From: Owenia fusiformis
Taxonomy: Eukaryota > Annelida > Polychaeta > Sabellida > Oweniidae
Direction: 5' to 3'
Length of the DNA stretch: 64,000 bases
Assembly (NCBI GenBank): GCA_903813345.2
Contig: CAIIXF020000006.1
Span: 868,001 to 932,000, forward strand
Shown: positions 25,221 through 37,300 of the stretch, in pieces
Numbering within the stretch: the stretch's first letter is position 1
Layout: each line of letters opens with the position of its first letter
Notes under the pieces: model-generated
What the model was told of the DNA's origin: nothing
The model's input: the letters and a program-made list of their open reading frames with translations, nothing else
The model's database searches: none
Translations under genes and position numbers: made by a program

Positions 25221-26531
25221 TAAAAAGAAGATCCTCTTTTAAGCAAACAAGTTCAACATTTTGAAAAAATTGTTGACGTGAGGTCCCTATTTATAATTTT
25301 TTGAATTGTTCGAATGATATTTTTATCATCATTGGGACTTCAATTGAAAGAAAACATATTGTTTTAAAAAACCCACTGTATTTATGCCCAGAAAGTACTC
25401 ATGGTGAAAGATATGACTGTCTTAAATCAATTGCCATACTGCACATGGAACTTTATAATGAGCAGGAAATATATCAAGTTATAATAAGTATAAACTTATA
25501 TTTTTGAATGGATTTTATAGCATTTTATTCCAATGAAGATGAGCCAATCCCCTGTTTTTATGAAAATGGCACCCTTTGGTTGGCTCACCAAATATGAAGA
25601 TGGATATGGCAATTGTGTAAATGAAACATTCATGATTTGCAGAATATTTGTTAACATATTAATAACTATATTTATAACATAGTACTATATAACTTCATTT
25701 TTTTATCGCATTTTTGATATTTTATGTAAAAATAGGCTTAATTGCAAAATGAGGTTAAATTGCAAAAGTAGGTCAAATCAGAACTATATTGTGGACAGGT
25801 AAATCAGATATTAATTTTAATAAAACTGATCAGTAGTGATTTCAATGCATAAAAAGAAATAATAAATAAAACCTGGGCACTTTTCTAATTTCCTTTATTG
25901 TCCAAGGCACTAATCAGAAAGCAGAAACAATATTTGCAATATTCTTTACAATACCATTGGTATGAATACATGAAGCCATACTTTGAGGAGATCTCAAAGA
26001 CACACCGGAATAGCCTGACTATGGTAAAGTTGGATACCGTTGTCACAAATGGCGAACATAACCATCGCTTCAATTAGATTTTTTAATGAACTGTATGTTT
26101 AATAAAGCACCTAGAAACTAAATTCCTTTGGAACAGCAATCAAAGTGTCTTAATACTCATTGATTGATTTTAAATGTGGTCAATTATATACCTATGTAGG
26201 TGTCCTCCCTCAAATATTATTCTAGGGGGGTAAAAAGGCTCAGAATCCTTCGTCTACAAACTAATAGACCCAGACATATGTCAATTGATGCTTCATAAAG
26301 TAATCTTTCAGAAAAATCATGTCTAACAAGTGGCCCTCTGACTTCCCAAAATGCTTGCTGTAGACTGGACTAACTGCTATGCATGGCATGGGTTTTGGAT
26401 ATACTAGAAAGAAGAAACCACGGATTGACGGATGGCTACACTATATCGTTTGTTGGGATAATTGCACACTTTACCCTCATGAACCAAATTTTAACATGGG
26501 TACAGTACTTTGAATTAACACATAGCTATTA
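25221..26531. other. spacer without recognised gene
   Basis: I see no domain or RNA gene. A minus-strand open stretch at 25885-26073 (62 codons) lacks convincing composition or splice signals. Confidence 0.4.
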
Positions 26532-27267
26532 GCCTTGCCCAAGTCGGTCTCTTTTACTTATCTTGATTTCTATTATGACCGCCTTGTACCAATGAGAAAG
26601 CCACGTGCTTAACTGACATCATGTTTATGCCGGTAAATTTGACTAATCAACAACGGCCCTGCAGCGTTGGCTCATTATTATGCACAATCAAATCAAGTAC
26701 ACTTTTCAAGAACAAATCCTCTCGCAAATCTTGCACAATTCATCATGAAAATGCAAATATTTTATCAGATAAATATCAATCAGAGTTTAATGGATGCCAG
26801 AGCATCATTCAGATACCCAAAGGTGAGATTTCAACAAGAAACGTTGAAAACCGGGGTTGAAAACATCGCTAAAATTGACGAACAAGCTAGATCTAGGCCG
26901 TGATTCAGATCAATCACTGAATTAGATCGACGACTACATGGACTAGGTCTTTGTGCAATTTCATCGCGAATCCAGTTTTAAATCAACATTGAATTGTTTG
27001 ATTTAATTCATATTAATGACTGCTTAAATTCCAATGTACATTTAATTACATAATAAATTGAAACTCTGAAGAAATACTAGATCAGATCATTGAATTTCAA
27101 GCTGTAGACAGGTAGTTTGCCTTGTTTATGTGGGTTACCCTGAAAAACGTTTTGATTGGTCAATCAGCCTGTCACGTCGTGTCATCAGCGATGATGCATT
27201 AGATTGTACAAGGCGGTAATAATTCAAGATCAGGGCAAGTAAAAAATGCTGACTTGGGCAAGGCTAC
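26532..27267. mobile_element. 736-bp TIR element
   Basis: About 60-bp imperfect terminal inverted repeats: agccttgcccaagtc… with gaccgccttgtac on the left, and gtacaaggcgg… with gacttgggcaaggct on the right. No transposase was found, so it is a non-autonomous DNA transposon of unassigned family. No clear target duplication. Confidence 0.75.
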
Positions 27268-27416
27268 ATATAGCTAGGCATGATATATATCACATCCCAG
27301 CCAATCAGAACTCTGTAAATGATATAACCAGAACAACGGCAACGCCAAAGCGTAGCGAATCCCATCGAACAGAAATGGCTGGCATTTTTACAAACGAATA
27401 GCAAATATCATAAAAC

Positions 27417-28698
27417 ATACACACCAGAAAGGCCACCATTTTCAAAATGGTTGCTCACTAGCCAAGTTGTCATCAGAAGAAATAATATGCTTTTAAGCAG
27501 CCACCTCTAAAATTTTTGAAAAATCGCACACTTAATTGTAAAATAACACACATAAAAATGGTGGCCATTTTTCAAAATGGCCGACTACTCCCCAAAGTCT
27601 TATTAGACAATGTGCCATGCTTAAAGTATTCACATATTAAATATGAACAAAATCGCTCCACTACTTTTCGAGTTAAAAAATATGTTAAAATGGCGGCCAT
27701 TTTTCAAAACTTTTTTCAAAATGGCCGCCTTCTACCAAAAGTGTCATAGGACAGTGTGCCATGTTTATAGTATTTACATACCAAATATGAACAAAATCGC
27801 TCCACTACTTTTCGAGTTATAGTAAAATACGTGAAATGGCGGCCATTTTTCAATTTTTTTTTCAAAATGGCCGCCTTCTACCAAAAGTGTCATAGGACAG
27901 TGTGCCATGCTTATAGTATTCACATACCAAATATGAACAAAATCGCTCCACTACTTTTAGAGTTATAGTAAAATACGTTAAAATGGCGGCCATTTTTCAA
28001 AATTTTTTTCAAGTTGGCCGCCTTCTACCAAAAGTGTCATAGGACAGTGTGCCATGCTTATAGTATTCACATACCAAATATGAACAAAATCGCTCCACTA
28101 CTTTACGAGTTATGGTAAAACATGTTAAAATGGCGGCCATTTTTCAATATTTTTTTTCAAAATGGCCGCCTTCTACCCAAAGTGTCATAGGACAGTGTGC
28201 CATGCTTATAGTATTCACATACCAAATATTAACAAAATCGCTCCACTACATTTCGAGTTATAGTAAAATACGTTAAAATGGCGGCCATTTTGAAAAATGG
28301 CCGCCTTCTACCAAAAGTGTCTTTAGACAGTGTGCAATGCTTATAGTATTCACATACCAAATATGAACAAAATCGCTCCACTATTTTTTGAGTTACAGCA
28401 AAAATCGTAAAATGATGAGTAAAGGCCGCCATTTTTCAAGATGGCTGCCATGTGCTTCTTTAATATCTACATTGTAGCACTATTAATGTCCTTTATAATT
28501 TTTTTACATTTAAAACATATTGCTATTACAGTTTTACATATTGCACCTCAATTACTGTAAAATCGGCACTAAAATGGCCACCATTTTGAAATGAGCGGCC
28601 ATTTTGAAAATCGGCTTTCGAGCAGAACTTCTACCCCCATAGGGTATATGTATACAAAATATGAACAAAATCGGGCCAACGGTATTTGAGTTATTGCC
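27417..28698. repeat. 147-bp tandem repeat array (AAAATGGCGGCC)
   Basis: Five to six units spaced 146-148 bp. They share aaaatggcggccattttt, aaaatggccgccttctacc, gtgtcataggacagtgtgcc and atgaacaaaatcgctccacta. The array leads into the (CGGA)n tract, so the two probably form one mobile element. Confidence 0.88.
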
Positions 28699-28790
28699 CG
28701 GACGGACGGACGGACAGACGGACGGACGGACGGACGGACGGACGGACGGACGGACGGACGGACGGACGGACGGACGGACGGACGGACGGA
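28699..28790. repeat. (CGGA)n microsatellite
   Basis: About 23 tetramers with a single interruption. It is followed by ccctccgaacttcgttcgat, a likely short terminal hairpin. Confidence 0.97.
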
Positions 28791-29066
28791 GGCGTTCCCT
28801 ATATCCCTCCGAACTTCGTTCGATGGGATAATAAGCATTATATACTTTTGCAATGGGCGAATGGTTATTTTTAGAATCTGTGAAATTAATTTTACAATTT
28901 CAAGTTAACGGTTGAGTGAGAATCTTTAGCCTTCGTTCAAAGTCTCATACAAGACATTGTGCTTAATATTATACACAATTCAGTGAACCATGAATTTTTT
29001 TAATAGATTACATGAGAGAGGTTTAACATTGTATTTTTATTGAAATATTTATTTACTTAATCTTAC

Positions 29067-29172
29067 TTGTGTTTAGATTTTCCTGTATCAGTTCTTTGAC
29101 TTGGTCTACTACATGGCGCTCAGGACTCTCTAGTAGACTAAACAGCTCACTGGCATCAACATGGGAAGCCAT
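29067..29172 (-). CDS. candidate first coding exon of an unidentified minus-strand gene
   Basis: On the minus strand an ATG opens 35 codons, MASHVDASELFSLLESPERH then VVDQVKELIQENLNT. It ends at a consensus donor (…AACACAA|GTAAGAT) in phase 1. The acidic, amphipathic composition looks like protein and unlike the surrounding noncoding AT-rich DNA. I do not recognise the family and could not find the next exon, which would lie at lower coordinates. If real, the gene is divergently oriented to flotillin with about 2.1 kb between the start codons. Chance is a serious alternative for so short an open stretch. Confidence 0.35.
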
Positions 29173-29583
29173 GTTCTCGGGAAGTGTTATGATTTAATCA
29201 TTTATTCCTGTTTGTATTTGCACTATATCTTCTGTTCTTTTCTGGTTAAGCTGCACCTGGAGTGAAAAGCATCTCTGGTGATTTCAGTACAGGGAGTTCA
29301 TCAAGTTCATTTAGAAATCTCCAGAGATTTTGAATGCTCACTCTTCTTCCTGAATTTCTGTCAAAACTGCCATTTTGATTTCTCGCTCGAAAATGTCTTC
29401 TCAGGGACAAAAAGTCCTGATCAACACAGAAGAAGCTGATAACTTATGGACTTTTGTAAATGGAGGATGGAGATGTAGGGAACATTAGGAGATATAGAGT
29501 AAGCAGCTGATTTCAGTTTCAGTCGTCACAATCCTCTAGCCTTTGGCCGCCCAAATTAATAGATCTGCATTTCCGGTGAAAGC

Positions 29584-29646
29584 TAGTTTTGTCTTGATTA
29601 ATCGATACATCGCGATATACATTGCCAAAAGTGATTCTGGTGATCC
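29584..29646. mobile_element. decayed end of the hAT MITE family
   Basis: tagttttgtcttgattaatcg and the following acatcgcgatatacattgcc match the left end of the MITE at 10425. The right end is missing. Confidence 0.7.
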
Positions 29647-29650
29647 TTAA

Positions 29651-30760
29651 GTGGGAGACATTAATAAACATCAACCATCAAAAGTTGTCACAATGAGCTA
29701 AATTTCATGTCTCAACAGACAGTGTTAGAGAAAGATCTCTAAGAAGTTAGAGAGTGGGGAACATAAAGAATTACTATAGCTAGGAAAATTACATGCTGTT
29801 GCACATGTAATAAATTCTTACCTCAGTGTATTTAGTGCTCTATTTTCTCCGTCCTAGTAAGTCCAGATATAGTGGAATTTGTGTCCATAATGACAAATAA
29901 GAACTTAAAAATTTGAATGGGATATTCACATGTTAATGCCGACTCTTCAAATGTTGAGGTGATTTTGGAGCCCGATTACGCCGCAATGTGGATTGGCTCC
30001 AAGAATTCAACATGACATGTGCCAGCTTTCAAAATGCCGTTCCGCCATTTTGAAATCTGTCATGAGTAAATAGGTTAACTGATGTTGCATTCTGGGAGTC
30101 AATCCTCCTTGGATCACGGACGTCAAGTAAGTTTCTGGCCGAAGCTGGAGCATAGATTATAAAGAGGACTGGAAACAAGATTTCAAATCTGCCAACTAGT
30201 GTTGGCCTATTTATCACTATTGACTCAGTTGTTCTTCTAGTTTTACTTACCTTAGATGCTTAGTAATCTATTTAGTATAATATTGTTTCCAAAATTATTG
30301 TCATTTGCGATAATTAGTACTAAAAGTACTTTGAACAGGTCAGCTGCCATTTGCTTGGCTCAATCGTACCAGTCCACAAAAACAGTGAAATCATATTAAA
30401 AATACCAATAAAACTTTAAAATTGAGGCAGATGCGATACAAAGAGACTCTATTAATACAGATATATGGGTTACAGTCACCAAGATGAGCTAATCATTCTT
30501 GTTTCCAGTCCTCTTAAATAATCTATGCTCCGGCTTTCGCCAGAAACTTACTTGACGTCCATGCTGGATCACAAACATAGCAATTCATGAAAACATTCGT
30601 TCGATTTGGTAGGGATTTATCCATCATTTGCAGGTATGAAGCTTTGGATTCATTTATTGTGCTACTTAAAGTGAACGGGAATTATTTTTCTACCGCTTGG
30701 GAGAGTTTGAGACACGAAACTTAGAATTTAGCTTATTGTGACAACTTTTGATGGTTGAGG
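29651..30760. mobile_element. foldback element with nested inverted repeats
   Basis: Outer arms are 29651-29716 and 30701-30760, sharing caaccatcaaaagttgtcac. Inner arms are 30108-30180 and 30498-30573, sharing gtcaagtaagtttctg and catagatta. No coding region. Lies just upstream of flotillin exon 1. Confidence 0.7.
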
Positions 30761-31248
30761 TTATTTTTGGTCACCACTTTAAACTACAGTGAACATTGGA
30801 AGATTCAGTTCAGTGGCAAATGAGGCATATTTATAAAGAAAATTTCGAATGTGGCAATATGAAAGGTCATCTTTGGGAAATCTCCCCCCCCCCCACCACA
30901 GATATAAATCAATTCAAGATTGATAAGTTAGATCTAGCACCAGATGAGATTCACCACAACTAACCCATGTCCAGTGAGCAATTAAACAACGACCCCCACC
31001 TCCTTCCATGACATGGAAATAATACCTAAAACGATCTGGATCATACAGGACTATCCTACTTTCCAGAATAATAGATAAAGATATAGAAAAGTAAAACTTA
31101 CTTTCAAGTCAGAATAGCATGGGGCGTGTCGTGAGTCGGTGCTTGAAAGTTTTCTGACCAATCAAATTTGAGAGGAGTATTTACTCCGCAGTTTACAAAA
31201 CAAGGCAACCATATTGGATTTTCTAATATAAAATATTTCGCTGACAAA

Positions 31249-31300
31249 ATGCCTTGGGGATTCCAAACTTGCGGGCCTAATGAGGCCATGGTGGTGTCAG
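31249..31300 (+). CDS. FLOT1: flotillin exon 1
   Basis: Encodes [18 protein letters not shown], with the last glycine split after its first base (phase 1). [11 protein letters not shown] is the conserved flotillin-1 start. The N-terminus has three residues more than human. The donor is gtaag. The start is the only ATG that gives the family N-terminus. Confidence 0.95.
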
Positions 31301-34300
31301 GTAAGACCTAAGTATATATTTCTAAATTTGAGCTTAAAATCATGTAAATCAAATTTGATTTCCTTATGAATAATGTGCATCAAATTCTGTTCCCCAAAAT
31401 ATATATGAAAAACAAGTTGATTTTTGGGATTTTTCAATATATTCCTCCAAGAGTCGTCTTCTTGATATATTTATACATAATCTATAAGAATTTGATAGTT
31501 TATTAACCAATAATTAGGAAAATATGTTACTTTTGTATATACATACATTGGCATTCAGTTAAACAATATTACGTAACACTTGACTCTTTCTCATGATTCA
31601 CCCTCATTTGCAGGGTGTTGCGAAAGTGATAGCAAGCCACAGCTTATTCCTGGTGGTCGTGTTTTTGTATGGCCATATGTGCAACAGATTCAAAAGTGAG
31701 ACCCCAGTGGGATATTATAGTCGCCCATGTGCATTCTTGATTTGTAGGGTTTTTAAATGTGCTTGGCTATTAGTGGACGATATATGTCACGATATAGGGT
31801 AGAGATTTTTGGGTTTTTATTTTGTGCTACTTTTGGACTTAGAATAAAATTTAAAATGACCAGGCATCAGGGACAGATTCAAAAAAAATTAGAACAGGAC
31901 TCGATCAAAAGAGTTAACGTATAGCATAAAATGTACCCTCTTTCAAAACCAACACAAATGGCGAAAAGTAGCACTTTTCCAGAAAATTAAAAGAGTCCAG
32001 CATACAATAGATTTTCATACCTTTTTTCAAAACCAACACAAATGGCGAAAAGTAGCACTTTCCAGATGCCTTCCAGAAAATAAACAGAGTTTAGTCCAGT
32101 CTATCGATAGATTTTTATACCTTTTATCAAAACTAACACAAATGGCCAAAAGTATCACTTTTCCAGAAAATAAACAGAGTCCAGCATACGATAGATTTTC
32201 AAACCTTTTTTCAAAACCAACACAAATTGCGAAAAGTAACACTTTTCAGAAAATAAACAGAGTCCAGCATACGATAGATTTTCATACCTTTTTTCAAAAC
32301 CAACACAAATGGTGAAAAGTAGCACTTTTTCAGAAAATAAACAGAGTCCAGCATACGATAGATTTTCATACCTTTTTTCAAAACCAACACAAATGGCGAA
32401 AAGTAACACTTTTCAGAAAATAAACAGAGTCCAGCTTAGGATAGATTTTTATACCTTTTTTCAAAACCAACACAAATGGCGAAAAGTAACACTTTTCAGA
32501 AAATAAACAGAGTCCAGCATTCGATAGATTTCCATACCTTTTTTCAAAACCAACACAAATGGCAAAAAGTAGCACTTTCCAGAAAATAAACAAAGTTCAG
32601 CCTATCGATAGATTTTCATCCCTTTTTTCAAAACCAACACAAATTGCGAAAAGTAACACTTTTCAGAAAATAAACAGAGTCCAGCATACGATAGATTTTC
32701 ATACCTTTTTTCAAAACCAACACAAATGGCGAAAAGTAACACTTTTCAGAAAATAAACAGAGTCCAGCATACGATAGATTTTCATACCTTTTTTCAAAAC
32801 CAACACAAATGGTGAAAAGTAGCACTTTTTCAGAAAATAAACAGAGTCCAGCATACGATAGATTTTCATACCTTTTTTCAAAACCAACACAAATGGCGAA
32901 AAGTAACACTTTTCAGAAAATAAACAGAGTCCAGCTTAGGATAGATTTTTATACCTTTTTTCAAAACCAACACAAATGGCGAAAAGTAACACTTTTCAGA
33001 AAATAAACAGAGTCCAGCATTCGATAGATTTCCATACCTTTTTTCAAAACCAACACAAATGGCAAAAAGTAGCACTTTCCAGAAAATAAACAGAGTCCAG
33101 CATACGATAGATTTTCATACCTTTTTTCAAAACCAACACAAATGGCGAAAAGTAACACTTTTCAGAAAATAAACAGAGTCCAGCTTAGGATAGATTTTTA
33201 TACCTTTTTTCAAAACCAACACAAATGGCGAAAAGTAACACTTTTCAGAAAATAAACAGAGTCCAGCATAGGATAGATTTTCATACCTTTTTTCAAAACC
33301 AACACAAATGGCAAAAAGTAACACTTTTCAGAAAATAAACAGAGTTCTGTCTAGCGATAGATTTTCATACCTTTTTCAAAACCAACACAAATGGCCAAAA
33401 GTAACACTTTTCCAGAAAATAAACAGAGTTCAGCCCATCGATAGATTTTCATACCTTTTTTTGAAAACTAACACAAATGGCCAAAAGTATCACTTTTCCA
33501 GAAAATAAACAGAGTCCTGTCTAGCGATAGATTTTCATACCTTTTTCATAACCAACACAAATGGCCAAAAGTAACACTTTTCCAGAAATTAAACAAAGTT
33601 CAGCCTATCGATAGATTTTCATCCCTTTTTTCAAAACCAACACAAATTGCGAAAAGTAACACTTTTCAGAAAATAAACAGAGTCCAGCATACGATAGATT
33701 TTCATACCTTTTTTCAAAACCAACACAAATGGTGAAAAGTAGCACTTTTTCAGAAAATAAACAGAGTCCAGCATACGATAGACTTTCATACCTTTTTTCA
33801 AACGTAAAGGCTAGAGTACCGACAATTGTCGGTACTCTAGACTCTGATGTGGTGGCACGCTAGAGGACCGACAAATAAATTGTCGGTACGGGAGATATGC
33901 TGTGTTTACACGCTAGAGGACCGACAAATATTGATTTTCGAATTTTCTGGCGCATGCGCAATGCGCGGGGGGATATTTCAGATATCATACGGATATTTTG
34001 GGAACAAGTGCAAAACCCGGGGAGGGCATTAGCCCCGGTTACCCGGGGATTACCAAACCCAGGTCAAAAAATGGTAGCCCGGGAACAAGGAATGTTAGTA
34101 AACGTTGAAAGGCCCAATAAAAAACATGAACAAGTAAGACGTTAGAGAGCTATTAATGCAGAGTAAACGGCTATATATATTCTAAACAGATAGGATATTT
34201 CTCCTGAGCCGATCATGCGTAGAAAGGGGCGTTTGCTACCCATTAGATAGAAGAAAATAGCTAGAATGTTTTCTATTTGAAGCTTATGGTATGAGGTTCC

Positions 34301-37300
34301 ATATCCATCCGCCAAAGGGTATATAGTCCATTTAAAAACCTGTGGTATCGTTCTAAATAATTACCCATAGTTGGCTTCTAGGGTACCTAGTATGCCACTA
34401 TTTGGTGTCAAAATAAAGAGGAGTTCAACTTTCATTTTAATTACGAAAATAGCGATGTAGGTCAAAATAGTTCCGAACGTGAGCATGTTTACTACGCGTT
34501 TGCCCGTCATATCAGAATTGAGGAAGTGGTAGCAAACGCGAGTTACAATAAACGGACGCTGATATCTCAAAAAGTAACCTGACTCCCTATAATTTGATGT
34601 AGGTCAATCGAACCCCTATATGGACAGGTGCATTTTGATATATAACACTATGGGGGGTAAGCGTTTCATAGTTGGTCACGAACGCCATATGTGCAAAGTA
34701 TTGTTATGAATTTGGTGTTGGATTACGGTACTCATACCTTATAGCACAATTTTTGATGGAAGTTGCATTTGGCTCCCTTAGTTTATGGCCACGATTCCAT
34801 CTCGCATGAGAGAGCTACCAAACGCAAAGTAAACAGTGATATATTCCAAATGGGATATTTCTCTTGTGCCATGGCGTAGTAAGGGTAGAGAGCGACGGGG
34901 GCGAAAGCATCCCCTCCCCTAACTGTATATATCGACCCATTAGATAGAACAAGAAAAGAGCTTTAAAATGTTTTTTAATTGAAGTTTGTAGGACAATTTT
35001 GATGGAAGTTGAATCAATTTTTGTCGAAATAAATTATGGCTCACTACAAGTTAATGCCTGTACGATTCCATACTGGAAAAGAAGCACTATGTCCCCCTCA
35101 AAAGAAAAAAAGTAGGTCTTGCCGGGATTCGAACTCGGGACCGAATGTGTTCGAGTCGTGCTCGCTAACCACTAGACTACCAGTGATGTGGTTATTTCTA
35201 AAAGTAAAAGTAGTGGATTTATTTATGAAATTGTCGGCTCTCTAGCAAAAACACGTAGCAGCCACTTGCGTACCGACAATTGTCGGTTCTCTATCTGGCA
35301 CTACTAGTTGACGATAGAGTGCCGACGATTGTCGGTACCCCAGCAAATACCCCCGGACAGTCTCCAGTACCGACAATTGTCGGTCCTGGAGCCACTCCGT
35401 TTTTCAAAACCAACACAAATGGCCAAAAGTAACACTTTTTCCAGAAAATAAATAGAGTCCAGCCTATTGATAGATTTTCATACCCCTTTTTCAAAACCAA
35501 CACAAATGGCCAAAAGTAACACTTTTCCAGAAAATAAACAGAGACCAACCTATCGATAGATTTTTATACCTTTTTTCAAAAGGCCGTGGCTGGAGAGCCT
35601 TAAATATTACGGAGTGGCTCCAGGACCGACAATTGTCGGTACTGGAGACTGTCCAGGGGTATTTGCTGGGGTACCGACAATTGTCAGCACTCTATCGTCA
35701 CCTAATAGTGCCAGATAGAGAACAGACAATTGTCGGTACGCAAGTGGCTGCTACGTGTTTTTGCTAGAGAGCCGACAATTTCATAAATAAATCCACTACT
35801 TTTACCTATAGAAATAACTCTAGCCTTTACGTAAATATTAAGGCTCTTTAGCATTTTGGTAACCAATTTGGCTAGAGAGCCTTAAATTTTAAGGTTCTTT
35901 AGCATTTTGGCTGAAAGAGCCTTAAATTTTAAGGCTCTTTAGCATTTTGATAGCCAATTTCGCTAGAGAGCCTTAAAGGAATTCTAGGCGACAGAAATGA
36001 CAAAATATTGTTTCTGGGACAAGATCAAACGACTTTGACTATATTCTATACCCAACCTATTTTGTAATTTAACAATCAGCACAAATATACATACCATATT
36101 AGCAGATATCGGACAAATTCATAAAAAAATATTTTTTGATCGATAAAATCGCTGATTATTAAACCGGAAGTGTCTTCTCTGAGGTCCGCGAAGAAGATGA
36201 AGAAAACATATAAAGATTTCAGTCATTTCAAATTTGCCGTCGATTTGGTTTTAAATGGTTCTAAATTATCTTTGAATGCTTACTATGACTTCTATAAGTA
36301 CTGTTTTGACTTCCCCACTTCATAAAAAGAAGATTATCACCTTTTACTCGACTCATAAATTTACTTCCGGTCTACCGAGAAAAATAATAGTTTGAACCTT
36401 TTCAATCCTCAGTCAAGATTTGAAAAAAAACTTTTTGTTTATTTTCTGGAAAAGTGCTACTTTTTGCCATTTATGTTGGTTTTTAAAAAAGGAAAGAAAA
36501 TCGATATATACTGAAGGCTGGATAGTTTGAACCTTTTCAATCCTCAGTCAAGATTTGAAAAAAAACTTTTTGTTTATTTTCTGGAAAAGTGTTACTTTTC
36601 GCCATTTGTGTTGGTCTTGAAAAGGTATGAAAATCTATCGATAGGCTGAACTCTGTTAAGTGTTACTTTTGGCCATTTGTGTTGTTTTTGAAAAAAGGTA
36701 TGAAAATCTATCGTATGTTGGACTCTGTTTATTTTCTGGAAATGTGCTACTTTTGGCCATTTGTGTTGGTTTTGAAAAAAGGTATAAAAATCTATCGTAT
36801 GCTGGACTCTGTTTATTTTCTGAAAAGTGTTACTTTTCGCCATTTGTGTTGGTTTTGAAAAAAGGTATGAAAATCTGTTGTATGCTGGACTCTGTTTATT
36901 TTCTGAAAAGTGTTACTTTTCGCCATTTGTGTTGGTTTTGAAAAAAGGTATGAAAATCTATTGTATGCTGGACTCTGTTTATTTTCTGAAAAGTGTTACT
37001 TTTTGCCATTTGTGTTGGTTTTGAAAAAAGGTATGGAAATCTATCGAATGCTGGACTCTGTTTATTTTCTGAAAAGTGTTACTTTTCGCCATTTGTGTTG
37101 GTTTTGAAAAAAGGTATAAAAATCTATCCTAAGCTGGACTCTGTTTAATTTTCTGAAAAGTGTTACTTTTCGCCATTTGTGTTGGTTTTGAAAAAAGGTA
37201 TGAAAATCTATCGTATGCTGGACTCTGTTTATTTTCTGAAAAGTGTTACTTTTTGCCATTTGTGTTAGTTTTGAAAAAAGGTATGAAAATCTATCGTATG

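Noticed and set aside
25885-26073. 62-codon minus-strand frame as a later exon of the 29.1-kb candidate gene
   Set aside because: No clear splice signals and cysteine/tyrosine-rich composition typical of AT-rich noncoding DNA.
28569-28874. Frames of repeated RPSV / GRTD
   Set aside because: Translation of the (CGGA)n microsatellite.
29067-29172. Assigning a named function to the MASHVD exon
   Set aside because: I do not recognise the family; naming it would be a guess.
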